Source: Paenibacillus sp. Root444D2 (GTDB lineage: Bacteria > Bacillota > Bacilli > Paenibacillales > NBRC-103111). Taken from it: DNA of 64,000 nucleotides. Positions 51,675 to 61,252 of this stretch are shown here, piece after piece. The notes under the pieces were generated by a model. The model was not told the DNA's origin and searched no databases. It worked only from the letters and a program-made list of their open reading frames with translations. The translations under genes and the position numbers were made by a program. How positions within the stretch are numbered: position 1 is the first letter of the stretch; every line of letters begins with the position of its first letter. The stretch is taken from the NCBI RefSeq assembly GCF_001426375.1, contig NZ_LMEO01000045.1, positions 244,825 through 308,824 of the forward strand. Direction: 5' to 3'.

Positions 51675-54332
51675 TTATTGGTTATACACTTCGATCTCGC
51701 TGATCGTCGGTACGGCGCTTGCCGTGTTGATGTACAGTCTCAAGTATCTGGAGGTAACCGGTGAAAAGCTTATCGTTTTGCTCGCGCCAATCGACGTTCC
51801 TGAGGTGCCTGCAATATCCGTATAGGTTGTGCCGTCACTTGAGGACTGAAGCTTATACGATGTTACTCTCTGGAATGTGATTTCTTTGATCACGACTTGA
51901 TTGTAAGTGATGGCAGAGCCAAAATCTACGCTGATCCATTGATTATTCAGGGAACCGCTTGATGCAGACCAGCGGGAGGTATTGGAAGTGTCTCCATCAA
52001 ATGCATTTGCTGCAGGATAAGATGCACTCCATGTCGTTGACGCATTGTACGTTTTGCCCAATGCGAGATTGCCACCTGCCGCCAGAGTCGTTGCACTGGC
52101 TGTGTTACTCGCTCCGGAGACGTTAGCTGCGGCATCCTTCGCTTTGATAGAATAGCTGTAAGCGGTCGAAGCCGTAAGTCCCGTGTCGCTATATGATGTC
52201 GTCGTTGATGAGCCAGCCAACGTTGCTCCACGATAAACATCATAGCCCGTTACGCCTACATTGTCTGTGGACGCCGTCCAGCTCAAATTGATTTGACTGC
52301 TGGATGCTGCCGTTGCCGTTAAACTCGTTGGCGCTGTCGGCGCTGTTGTATCTGCTGCTGCGCTAGTGCCGTATACTTCCATCTCGTCGATGTTCGGTAC
52401 GTTGCTAGCTGTGTTCATATACAACCGTAAATATCTCGCATTCACACTTGTAAAGTTAATCGTTTTATTGGCGCCAATTGTCGTTCCCGATGTTCCGGCA
52501 ATATCCGTATAGGTTGTGCCGTCATTTGAAGATTGCAGCTTATAGGAAGTCACTCTTGGGAAGGAAATTTCTTTAAGCACCACTTGATTGAAAGCGGTAT
52601 TAGCACCAAAATCAACACTAATCCATTGATTGTTCAGAGAACCGCTCGAAGCGGACCAACGAGTAGTTGTGCTTCCATCAAATGCTTTATCGGCTGTATA
52701 AGCTGTACTCCATGTCGTAGAAGCATTGTAGGTTTTGCCCAATGCGAGATTCCCAGACGAAGCGAGCGTTGTCGCGCTCACTGCGTTGCTTGCAGCAGAT
52801 GCGTTGCCTGCCGCATCTTTTGCTTTGACAGTGTAGCTATAAGCCGTTGATGTACTGAGTCCCATATCGCTGTAGGAAGTTGTTGTCGAAGATCCAACCA
52901 ACGCTGCGCCACGATAAACATCATAGCCCGTTACGCCTACATTGTCAGTGGACGCCGTCCAGTTCAAATTGATTTGGCTGCTGGATACTGCCGCTGCCGT
53001 CAAATTCGTTGGTGCCGTTGGCGCTTGTGCATCCGGAGTTCCTCCGGCCACTGGCTTCCACCAGTTGCCCGAAATGAATAGCATGTTTAACAACGTAAAG
53101 CTGTCGTCGTAATAGCCTGTTTTATGGCTTTTCATAAAGTCCCAGCCGCTATTGATCCACGTTTGATTGCTGCTGCTCGCTACACCTGCTGAAATGAATG
53201 GGGAGACGAAAACACCCGCAGGTCCTGTTGCTGAACCTGTCACGGTTCCATCCAATTTGTAGCCATCTTTCACATTGTTAGGATTGCCGCCTGTTTTACC
53301 TTTAATCCAGGTAGCGATTTTGTCCGCAATTGTTTTACCTCTCGTGTCTCCATATAACGCATAATCCATGACAATTCGGAGAGGCACGCGAGCCGCATTG
53401 TAGTTATATTCGTTCGTTTCCGGAAACTCATCCAAATAATTTTGCGGAGCTGGTTGGGGCGGGTTGCTTACGACAAAGTCTGAAATTAGCCCTGTGTTTG
53501 GCGAATAGGAAGCACTAAAACTACTATAAACACTATACAGATTATTAATGACATTCAGCCAAGTTTGATCACCCGTAACGTCATAAAAGGCTCTTAAATG
53601 CGAAAGCATCCAATCCGATGGTCTCGTATTCAAAACGCTTTTACCATCCCAATCACCAAGATTCAGTCGGTTATTAGTCGTCACATTACTGACTTTAAGT
53701 CCATTCGTAATCATATTTTGAGCTTCTGCCAAATAATTGATCGTACCCGCAGACCCCCATTGATAATGGGCAAGAATCAGGGAGTACGCAATATCTATAT
53801 CCCCATCGGTCGCCGAATCAAAATGTCCTTGCGCTCCAGCAGCGTCCGCTACCACCCAACCCATCAGGTTAGCATTTTGTACACTTTTATACGCTCTAGC
53901 TGTCTTAAAAAGACCATCGTAAATGGTTTTTGCATTCGTATCATAGCCTGCCATTAATGCCGTTATCACCATTCCGTAGCCTTGACCTTCGGAGGAGCCT
54001 AAGGGAACATACCCGTCAGCGCTTCCAGTTATTTCCCCTTTCACATAGTATCCGCCAGGCAAGGAGGACAAGTTGTTTTTGAGATAGCTTGTTTTCCAAG
54101 AGTTATAGTAAGCTGCGACATCTGCATTCATTTGGGTCTGCGTGATATGATCAGGTTTTGTAATCCCAGGATAGTTGACTTGCTGTGGAAAAGGCTTTTG
54201 CTCACCTGTTGCGTGGGCAATCTGCCCTACAGCCGGCGAAAGTAAAGAAGCCGTAAAAAGGGCAACGCAAAGCACAGCAATTGACCACATTTTCAACTTA
54301 TTTTTGACGGGTCTTACGTTGATCGCATCCAT
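51675..54332 (-). CDS. secreted GH8 endoglucanase/chitosanase with FN3 and F5/8C modules
   Basis: Secreted protein of 885 residues; signal peptide about 1-42. The GH8 catalytic domain (about 50-430) has the general-acid Glu in SSEGQGYGMV (near 113) and the complete family signature ATDGDIDIAYSLILAHYQW (near 173-191). GH8 enzymes cut beta-1,4 links in cellulose, lichenan, xylan or chitosan; the exact substrate cannot be told. Then come FN3 (434-525), F5/8C (526-650), FN3 (660-748) and F5/8C (750-885). These modules are nearly identical in DNA to those of the neighbouring gene. AGGAGG lies eight bases before the ATG. Confidence 0.93.
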   Translation of the reverse strand: MDAINVRPVKNKLKMWSIAVLCVALFTASLLSPAVGQIAHATGEQKPFPQQVNYPGITKPDHITQTQMNADVAAYYNSWKTSYLKNNLSSLPGGYYVKGEITGSADGYVPLGSSEGQGYGMVITALMAGYDTNAKTIYDGLFKTARAYKSVQNANLMGWVVADAAGAQGHFDSATDGDIDIAYSLILAHYQWGSAGTINYLAEAQNMITNGLKVSNVTTNNRLNLGDWDGKSVLNTRPSDWMLSHLRAFYDVTGDQTWLNVINNLYSVYSSFSASYSPNTGLISDFVVSNPPQPAPQNYLDEFPETNEYNYNAARVPLRIVMDYALYGDTRGKTIADKIATWIKGKTGGNPNNVKDGYKLDGTVTGSATGPAGVFVSPFISAGVASSSNQTWINSGWDFMKSHKTGYYDDSFTLLNMLFISGNWWKPVAGGTPDAQAPTAPTNLTAAAVSSSQINLNWTASTDNVGVTGYDVYRGAALVGSSTTTSYSDMGLSTSTAYSYTVKAKDAAGNASAASNAVSATTLASSGNLALGKTYNASTTWSTAYTADKAFDGSTTTRWSASSGSLNNQWISVDFGANTAFNQVVLKEISFPRVTSYKLQSSNDGTTYTDIAGTSGTTIGANKTINFTSVNARYLRLYMNTASNVPNIDEMEVYGTSAAADTTAPTAPTSLTATAASSSQINLSWTASTDNVGVTGYDVYRGATLAGSSTTTSYSDTGLTASTAYSYSIKAKDAAANVSGASNTASATTLAAGGNLALGKTYNASTTWSASYPAANAFDGDTSNTSRWSASSGSLNNQWISVDFGSAITYNQVVIKEITFQRVTSYKLQSSSDGTTYTDIAGTSGTSIGASKTISFSPVTSRYLRLYINTASAVPTISEIEVYNQ

Positions 54333-54575
54333 TCATTTACCTCCTAAATGATTGTTATCCGTCTTCATCAATCTGGAACCGAGTCCTCGTATTGAAGCTT
54401 ACTAAGGCTTACTTAAGCTTTAAATCACTATCCCCTCCTTTACTTCACACTCATAAATATAAACGTTTTAACTTTAAGGATAAAAGCATCCTCCTTTCAT
54501 ACCCATTGTACACTTGCCAGAGCATGATCAAAATAGCTGTAAATAACAATTATTTGCATGAAATTAACTTAAAAA

Positions 54576-54606
54576 AGACCGCATAGCCTATAAGGGCCGC
54601 GCGGTC
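54576..54606 (-). terminator. terminator after the 959-residue protein gene
   Basis: GACCGC/GCGGTC arms with a GGCC/TATAGGCTAT inner part; on the minus strand TTTTTTAA follows. The promoter of the GH8 gene should lie in 54333-54575, where only an imperfect TAAACGTTTTA dyad (54464-54474) stands out. Confidence 0.75.
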
Positions 54607-54619
54607 ACTTGAAAACTGA

Positions 54620-57499
54620 TTACTGATTATACACTTCCATCTCGTTGATCGTGGGAACTGCACTGGCCGTGCTGATAAACAGCCTCAAATATCTGGCGTT
54701 CACACCGCTAAAGCTAATTGTTTTACTTGCACCGATTGTGGTTCCAGACGTACCGGCAATATCCGTATAGGTTGTGCCGTCGCTCGAGGACTGGAGCTTG
54801 TAAGACGTCACTCTCTGGTACGTAATTTCTTTGATAACTACTTGATTGAACGAGGTAGCCGCACCAAAATCGATGCATACCCATTGGTTACTCAGGGAAC
54901 CGCTCGATGCCGACCAGCGGGTAGCTGAGCTGCCATCAAATGCGTACGCGGCAGGATAAGATGCACTCCAAGTTGTAGATGCATTGTACGTTTTGTTCAA
55001 AGCGAGATTACCCCCGCCCGCTAGAGTCGTTGCGCTGGCTGTATTGCTTGCTGCTGACAAGTTTGCTGCAGCATCCACAGCTTTTACCGTATAGCTGTAA
55101 ACGGTCGAAACATTGAGTCCCGTATCGCTGTAGGAAGTCGTCGTCGAAGATCCAACCAATGTGCCGTCACGGTATACATTATATTCTGTTACAGCCACAT
55201 TATCTGTTGAAGCGGTCCAACTTAAATCAATTTGACTGTTGGATGCTGCCGTTGCGGTCAAGCTCGTCGGCGCTGTCGGCGCTTGGGTATCTGCAGGCGC
55301 CTGGGTCGTTGCGCTAGCTGTGTTGCTGGCTGTTGATACGTTAGCTGCGGCATCCTTCGCTTTTACCGTATAGCTGTATGCGGTCGAAGCTGTGAGTCCT
55401 GTATCACTGTAAGATGTCGTCGTCGAAGATCCGACCAGCACGGCTCCACGAAAGATATCATAGCCCGTTACGCCCACATTGTCTGTCGAAGCCGTCCAGT
55501 TCAAATTAATTTGACTGCTGGATGCCGCAGTTGCGGTTAAATTCGTTGGTACTGTCGGCGCTGTTGTATCTGCTGCGCTAGTGCCGTATACTTCCATCTC
55601 GTCGATGTTCGGTATGTTGCTAGCTGTAGTTATATAAAGCCGTAAATATCTGGAGCTTATATTAGAAAAGTTGATCGTTTTATTAGTACCGATCGTTGTT
55701 CCTGTCGTGCTGGCTATATCCGTATAAGTAGTTCCGTTGGTCGAGGACTGGAGCTTGTAAGACGTCACCCTTGGGAACGAAATTTCTTTGATCACTACCT
55801 GATTGTACGTGGTGGCAGTACCGAAATCGACACTAATCCATTGATCGTTAAAAGAACCGCTCGATGCCGACCAGCGGGTCGCAACATCTCCATCGAACGC
55901 TTTATTAGCTAAGTATGTTGTACTCCATGTCGTTGAAGCATTGTACGTTTTACCTAAAGCAAGATTGCCTGATGAAGCCAAAGTTGTAGCACTAGCAGTG
56001 TTGCTAGCTGCAGATAAATTTGCTGCTGCATCCTTCGTCTTTACCGTATAGCTGTATGCAGTCGAAGCGCTGAGTCCTGTATCCATGTACGATGTAGTCG
56101 TCGAAGACCCGACTAATGTGGCTCCACGATAGACATTATAACCAGTTACGCCCACATTGTCCGTAGAAGCCGACCAGCTTAAATTAATTTGACTGCTTGA
56201 GGCAGCTATTGCCGTCAAATTCGTTGGTGTCGTCGGCGCTTGGGTATCACTGCCCGTATACCTTTGGTTTTTTACATACATAAGACGGGCGAATGAAGCC
56301 ATCGTTGTGCTCGTCATATTTGGCATCGTCGCATTGGCCAATGTGTAGTATATATCCGGGCGGAGAGCAGCTAATTGGAGATTGCCATTTCGTGGATACG
56401 TTGTCGGCGCTCCATGCCCCGTTCCATCCGTTCCATCGACTCGCCCCGCGTAATCACTCGGCCCTCTCATCATCACATCGGCATACATGTTGGCAATAGG
56501 TGTCATCATCGACGCTGTGATGCTATAACGGCCGCTTAGAAACGCTCGATAAAAGCCTGCTACATCCAGACTGCCGTGATTGGAATCTTCGCCTCCCAGT
56601 AATGTCGGATTATAACCCCAGTTGTAAGCTGTGTTGCCTTTGCTGTCCGTATAGGTTTGTTTGGCTGAATTATCGCTGAAAAACCAATTGAGATTTGTCT
56701 GAACAATCCCATCGTATTGTGAAACGAGAGAAGGATTATCTCCTTTGATCGCATGGGCTGCAGCCAGATTTTGCAGGCCGTAGGTGATCATCATCTGCTG
56801 ATTCCATGGGAAAACGCCTCCTGGCATGTAAGGCGATTGCGTTGAGAAGTAGAGTTTGTTCCCATTCGAAAGATCTAGCAGCTTCGGAAAAAGGAATTGG
56901 TTGACCACATAATCGGCCTCTGTTACGAAAGTATTTGCCCGTTGTAAATAGGTACCTCCGTGTCCATACGCATCACCGATGGGAACAGCCGTATTCCAAA
57001 TCGCCGGGGTCTGAAGGATAAGCTTGCCACAGTAAGCAAGATGGCCGATAGGGTCGCCGTTCGCTGAGTCAGCAGACGCGGTACCGGTGTTATTGCCCGG
57101 CCATATGGGGGCAATCGTGTTGGTCCATGCTGTGCGTTGACCATAAGGAGCAGGAAGAATGTCGTTACGCTGGGAAAGAAGTACGTCGCAGAAATAGATC
57201 ATTCGGTCGAGGATCGCCGTGTCATTCGTCAGCTCATACATGAGCCCCATCGCTTTGATGTTCTCTCCGCTTTTTCCTTGAGCATACTCACCCTGCATGG
57301 AACCGGTATTAGGCCAAACGACAGGTTCCACGGTCTGAATATAGGCTTTGAAGGAATTAATTTCGTTCTGAGTGATTGGTCCATCGAAGCTGTCGACTAC
57401 CATTGGCCCAGCGGCCAAGGCTCGCGTTCCCGGGATCAATCCAATGACGAAAGCGAAAATAAGTCCAAATAAAAGGAGTTGTTTTTTTAACATTGGCAC
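54620..57499 (-). CDS. secreted modular protein sharing the catalytic-like module of its neighbour
   Basis: Secreted protein of about 959 residues. Signal peptide about 1-30 (LKKQLLLFGLIFAFVIGLIPG). The helical first module (about 32-410) is a paralogue of that in the 48099 gene: MVVDSFDGPITQNEINSFKAY, IKAMGLMYE, NGDPIGHLAY, TYLQRANTF, PWNQQMMITYG. Then FN3 (416-500), F5/8C (505-636), FN3 (640-730), FN3 (735-825) and F5/8C (828-959). The GTG at 57499 has GAGGG seven bases upstream; longer forms add a charged N-terminus ahead of the signal peptide and lack a ribosome site. The catalytic family is not recognised. Confidence 0.82.
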   Translation of the reverse strand: MPMLKKQLLLFGLIFAFVIGLIPGTRALAAGPMVVDSFDGPITQNEINSFKAYIQTVEPVVWPNTGSMQGEYAQGKSGENIKAMGLMYELTNDTAILDRMIYFCDVLLSQRNDILPAPYGQRTAWTNTIAPIWPGNNTGTASADSANGDPIGHLAYCGKLILQTPAIWNTAVPIGDAYGHGGTYLQRANTFVTEADYVVNQFLFPKLLDLSNGNKLYFSTQSPYMPGGVFPWNQQMMITYGLQNLAAAHAIKGDNPSLVSQYDGIVQTNLNWFFSDNSAKQTYTDSKGNTAYNWGYNPTLLGGEDSNHGSLDVAGFYRAFLSGRYSITASMMTPIANMYADVMMRGPSDYAGRVDGTDGTGHGAPTTYPRNGNLQLAALRPDIYYTLANATMPNMTSTTMASFARLMYVKNQRYTGSDTQAPTTPTNLTAIAASSSQINLSWSASTDNVGVTGYNVYRGATLVGSSTTTSYMDTGLSASTAYSYTVKTKDAAANLSAASNTASATTLASSGNLALGKTYNASTTWSTTYLANKAFDGDVATRWSASSGSFNDQWISVDFGTATTYNQVVIKEISFPRVTSYKLQSSTNGTTYTDIASTTGTTIGTNKTINFSNISSRYLRLYITTASNIPNIDEMEVYGTSAADTTAPTVPTNLTATAASSSQINLNWTASTDNVGVTGYDIFRGAVLVGSSTTTSYSDTGLTASTAYSYTVKAKDAAANVSTASNTASATTQAPADTQAPTAPTSLTATAASNSQIDLSWTASTDNVAVTEYNVYRDGTLVGSSTTTSYSDTGLNVSTVYSYTVKAVDAAANLSAASNTASATTLAGGGNLALNKTYNASTTWSASYPAAYAFDGSSATRWSASSGSLSNQWVCIDFGAATSFNQVVIKEITYQRVTSYKLQSSSDGTTYTDIAGTSGTTIGASKTISFSGVNARYLRLFISTASAVPTINEMEVYNQ

Positions 57500-57620
57500 T
57501 ATATTACCCTCTTTGCACATCCCCATCGGCTGGAGTATTTGCTCCCATACCTTCTCAGAAGTCATCGCACTCGTTATTTCGGAGATATCCCACCTCCTTA
57601 TAAATTCAACTCCTCTTTAT

Positions 57621-57636
57621 TTTAAAGCGTTTTCAT
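57621..57636. promoter_or_regulatory. cre-like box upstream of the 959-residue protein gene
   Basis: TTTAAAGCGTTTTCAT has one mismatch to the cre consensus in either direction. It lies about 125 bases before the GTG start and just after the AraC gene stop. Confidence 0.5.
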
Positions 57637-57683
57637 TTCATTGGGAATTCACGCTGCTAACTACTTTTTTTGTTAAACTAACT

Positions 57684-58541
57684 TCACGATTGCATATTTG
57701 AGCTTAAATGATCGTTTCCTACATATAGGTGACGAAACTCTGAGGGTGACACGCCAGCATGCTTTTTAAAGGATGTCGAGAAATGGGAGGCATCATTAAA
57801 GCCGGTCATTTCAGCTACTTCGTTAATAGACAGAGAAAAGCATAGAAGCAATTCTTTGGCCTTCTCCAGTCTTCGGTCGTAGATGTACCGCATTGGCGGC
57901 ACGCCGAGATGTGTTTTAAAAAAGCGAATAAAATAGTTCGGATGAAAATGAGCGGTTTGCGACAGCTCATGAATCGTCATCTCTTTGTCCAAGTTCGCAT
58001 CAATGTATTTGATCGTGTCAACCAATCTGTTCATGGACGAGAACCTGACATCGTCACTCGTCTCAATCATGGTATTGTCGATATAAAAGGCAATGATATC
58101 AAGCAAGGCTGACTGGACCTTAAGTATTGACGTCAGTCCATGAGGACTGCGATTGTCGATCAGCTGCCGAAAGCAATTCAGCAGCCGAGTGTTATCTTCA
58201 ACTGTAATGATATTCGGAAGCCCAATTGATCTGAAAAGTTGATTAAGCCCGATATTAGAAGTGAAATGGCACCAGTACATCGTAAACGGCGGGCCGTTTG
58301 TTACAGAGAAGGACTGTAAAACAGTTGCCGGAGCGAAGAACAATTGCCCGGATTGCGGTTGATACAGCTTACCATCTAGTTTGATCCATCCGTCACCTTC
58401 GCAAATATAATAAAATTTATTGTATTCAGGAATAAAATTGAACTGTTTCCAGTCATGAGAACAAACGGAAAGCTTCGCGTATATCAATTTCACCCTTAAA
58501 TCAGAAAGCTTATGATACAACAAATGATTGTTTATTAGCAT
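57684..58541 (-). CDS. AraC-family transcriptional regulator
   Basis: One-component regulator of about 285 residues. An N-terminal cupin-like sensor (FIPEYNKFYYICEGDGWIKLDGKLYQPQSGQLFFAPA) is followed by the C-terminal double helix-turn-helix (MTIHELSQTAHFHPNYFIRFFKTHLGVPP; INEVAEMTGFNDASHFSTSFKKHAGVSPSEFR). The ATG at 58541 is preferred; a GTG three codons earlier sits on the ribosome site. It stands between the glycan enzymes and the second sugar importer and may control either, perhaps through the shared promoter block. Confidence 0.92.
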   Translation of the reverse strand: MLINNHLLYHKLSDLRVKLIYAKLSVCSHDWKQFNFIPEYNKFYYICEGDGWIKLDGKLYQPQSGQLFFAPATVLQSFSVTNGPPFTMYWCHFTSNIGLNQLFRSIGLPNIITVEDNTRLLNCFRQLIDNRSPHGLTSILKVQSALLDIIAFYIDNTMIETSDDVRFSSMNRLVDTIKYIDANLDKEMTIHELSQTAHFHPNYFIRFFKTHLGVPPMRYIYDRRLEKAKELLLCFSLSINEVAEMTGFNDASHFSTSFKKHAGVSPSEFRHLYVGNDHLSSNMQS

Positions 58542-58595
58542 GGCCTTCACTTCCTTTACCGAATAAAATACACTCCCTTATTACTGTAATTGGGA

Positions 58596-58630
58596 AAAGC
58601 CCCACCTGCCACATGGCAGGCGGAGCGTAT
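58596..58630 (-). terminator. terminator after the second importer operon
   Basis: The palindrome CCTGCCACATGGCAGG with outer pairing is followed on the minus strand by GGGGCTTTTCCC. It lies about 30 bases after the binding-protein stop. Confidence 0.7.
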
Positions 58631-58656
58631 TTCCCTTCAATTTCCAAAGGTTTCAC

Positions 58657-60303
58657 TTATTTCTTCAAGGCATCGTATGCTTGTTGATAAATTTGTAAGT
58701 ATCTCGGCAGCTTCATATTATCCATATTTTTCAAATATTCATCCCATTTTTTATCGATATCCAAATCCCCGATAATCATTCTCGCCGTTGACTCTTTTCG
58801 GTAGTCATCAATTGTTTTGCTGATATTCGCGATTTCATCCGTTTGCTCGTTTGTGAAGGTTAAGCTCGGAATCATTTTTTTAGGGTCCGGTTTATAGGGC
58901 TCGTATTTCGTCAGCGTTTCTTTATACAGGATGTCCTCCAGCGGATTTTTCGGATCGGCTGTCTGACCCAAACGCCATTCGTTCGTACGCAGGGAAGGAC
59001 CCACTTGTCCCCAAGTTGCATTCTTCGCACCAGGTGAGTTATTGCCAAGCACTGTATATTTGGCAGGCTTGCCATTGATGCCAATATCGGAAGGGCCAGC
59101 TGTTTTCCATTCCATATCCGGTCTGCCTAGAATGGCACGATTGGTGGCTTCCTCCGAGTAGAGGAAATCAGCTAAACGCATCGCAATTTCCGGGTTTTTG
59201 GCTTTGTTTGTTATGACAAACGATCCAGATGTAATACCTTGTGGTATGTATTTGGATGCTTGGACTCCTTTAGGACCTTTTAACGGCGGAACAGCAACGT
59301 AATCCTTCCAACGCGATCCTTCCAATGCGTTGAAGACTGTCGGATTTTGCGCCGCCACTACCCCCAAGATAACACCATCCGGATTTTCACCCAATTTCCT
59401 TAATTGATTCCGATCTTGAGTTATGGATTGCGGATCAACCAAACCCTCTTTAAACAGCTTGTTGATATACTTAAGCCCTTCCTTATATTCCGGCTGGGTA
59501 AAGGCTGCGTTAATTTTGCCGTCTTTTAGGAACTGCAAATTGCGGTCGCTGTCAATAAACGATTGTAAAAGGAAAGTATCAATGTATGAGTTGGCAATGT
59601 TGGCACCTATAAACGGGATCTCATCCGCTTTTTTATTACCGTTCGGGTCTTTTTCCTTAAACGCTTTCAGTACTTGATAAAACTCATCTGTCGTTGTTGG
59701 CATTTTCATACCAACAGCATCAAGCCACTTCTGATTAATCCACAATTTGGTACTGTGCGTACAGTGGAAACACTCATTTACAGACGGCAGACCGTAAATG
59801 TTGCCATCAGGTGATGTAGAAAGTTCTTTCGTATACGGGAGTGAAGTAAACATTTTTTTGGATTCAACGCCATATTTGTCGATTAGCTTGTTTAGCGGAA
59901 TAAACACGCCGTCTTTGCCATAAAGCGTCAGCTGAATTTGATCGATATTAAATCCTAGATAAACATCCGGGTAGTCTCCGCTAGCCAGAGAGATATTTAG
60001 CTTCTGCTTCGGATCGCTAGCGACTTCCCACTCGATGTGAATGTTCGTTTTTTCTTCCAGCCATTTGGTAAACTCGTTCGTTGCAAAGTTCTCCACGCTC
60101 GGATTCGTTCGCGACAACACTTTGAGCGTTGTTTTTTCTTTGGTGATTGGAAGCACGCCCGGCGGGTTTACCACTTCATTCTTTGTCGCTTCCGGTTGCT
60201 TGGTAGCCTCAGAGACTTTATCTGTCGTGCTGCAACCGCTTAAGAGAACGGTTGCACTTAAGAATAAGCAGATTGCCGAGCCCCACAATTTCTTTCCTTG
60301 CAT
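58657..60303 (-). CDS. sugar ABC transporter substrate-binding lipoprotein (LplA type)
   Basis: Binding lipoprotein of 548 residues; signal ends at Cys24 (LSGC). The pattern is that of large oligosaccharide-binding proteins: FTKWLEEKTNIHIEWEVASDPKQKLNISLASGDYPDVYLG, KLWINQKWLDAVGMKMPTTTDEF, ADFLYSEEATNRAILG. It is the third gene of the operon, 34 bases after the permease. The substrate is unknown but likely a fragment made by the neighbouring secreted enzymes. Confidence 0.91.
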   Translation of the reverse strand: MQGKKLWGSAICLFLSATVLLSGCSTTDKVSEATKQPEATKNEVVNPPGVLPITKEKTTLKVLSRTNPSVENFATNEFTKWLEEKTNIHIEWEVASDPKQKLNISLASGDYPDVYLGFNIDQIQLTLYGKDGVFIPLNKLIDKYGVESKKMFTSLPYTKELSTSPDGNIYGLPSVNECFHCTHSTKLWINQKWLDAVGMKMPTTTDEFYQVLKAFKEKDPNGNKKADEIPFIGANIANSYIDTFLLQSFIDSDRNLQFLKDGKINAAFTQPEYKEGLKYINKLFKEGLVDPQSITQDRNQLRKLGENPDGVILGVVAAQNPTVFNALEGSRWKDYVAVPPLKGPKGVQASKYIPQGITSGSFVITNKAKNPEIAMRLADFLYSEEATNRAILGRPDMEWKTAGPSDIGINGKPAKYTVLGNNSPGAKNATWGQVGPSLRTNEWRLGQTADPKNPLEDILYKETLTKYEPYKPDPKKMIPSLTFTNEQTDEIANISKTIDDYRKESTARMIIGDLDIDKKWDEYLKNMDNMKLPRYLQIYQQAYDALKK

Positions 60304-60337
60304 TGGTAATTCCTCCCTTTTTAATATGAATAAATGA

Positions 60338-61234
60338 TTACCCCTTTAAAGAACCGATCATCATGCCTTTTACAAAATGTCGCTGGATAAAGGGGTAAAC
60401 AACTAAAACCGGAATCGTAGAAATGACAATCAATGAGTATTTCAGAAGTTCTCTCATTCCTTCTCGCTGCGCCGCACCGACAACATCCGTTATGATTTCC
60501 TCATCGAACGAGTTCTTGACTAACACATCACGCAAGATGATTTGAAGCGGAAACAAATCCGGTGATTTCAAATAGAGAAGAGCGGCAAAATACGTATTCC
60601 AATGCCCTACCGCGTAGAATAGTGAAAGCACAGCAATGATGGGTCCTGATAACGGAGCAACGATTTTCACCAAAAATTTATAATCGCTGCACCCGTCCAG
60701 ATGCGCTGCTTCTAACAGTTCTTCAGGAATCGTCGTTTGAAAATACGTCCTTGCGATAATGACGCTCATGACGCTCATGACACCTGGGATAATCAACGCC
60801 CAACGGGTATCGATCATACCTAACTCCTTAATCAGGAGGTAGTTAGGAATTAATCCCCCGCCAAACATCATGGTGAATACGAATAGTGCCATCACCGTAT
60901 TTCGGATATAAAAGTCTTTACGTGACAATGGGTACGCCGCAATAAGCGTCATGATCACATTGATAACCGTACCAACTACTGCATAGTACAACGAGTTGGC
61001 AAACCCTACCCAGATCCGTTTGTCTTTGAAAACCGCTTCGTAACCTTGAAATGAGATATCCACAGGCCATAACCATACTTTCCCAGAAATGACAGCTGAT
61101 GATGAACTGAAGGAAGCACTGACCACATAGATAAGCGGGTATAAGACTGAAAGTGTAAAGAGGCAAAGCATCGTATAATTCACGATATTAAATACTTGAT
61201 CGCCTCTTGATTCTTGAATTCGGGTCGACTTCAT
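60338..61234 (-). CDS. sugar ABC transporter permease (LplC/YtcP type)
   Basis: Permease of 298 residues with six membrane segments. EAA loop: EELLEAAHLDGCSDYKFLVKIVAPLSGPI. The C-terminal RHFVKGMMIGSLKG matches the LplC family. It is 18 bases after the first permease gene. Confidence 0.92.
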   Translation of the reverse strand: MKSTRIQESRGDQVFNIVNYTMLCLFTLSVLYPLIYVVSASFSSSSAVISGKVWLWPVDISFQGYEAVFKDKRIWVGFANSLYYAVVGTVINVIMTLIAAYPLSRKDFYIRNTVMALFVFTMMFGGGLIPNYLLIKELGMIDTRWALIIPGVMSVMSVIIARTYFQTTIPEELLEAAHLDGCSDYKFLVKIVAPLSGPIIAVLSLFYAVGHWNTYFAALLYLKSPDLFPLQIILRDVLVKNSFDEEIITDVVGAAQREGMRELLKYSLIVISTIPVLVVYPFIQRHFVKGMMIGSLKG

Positions 61235-61252
61235 CTCTCTCTTTGCACCTCT

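Noticed and set aside
51675..57499. Mobile element suggested by repeated DNA
   Set aside because: The repeats are in-frame FN3 and F5/8C modules; no transposase, terminal repeats or target duplications are seen.
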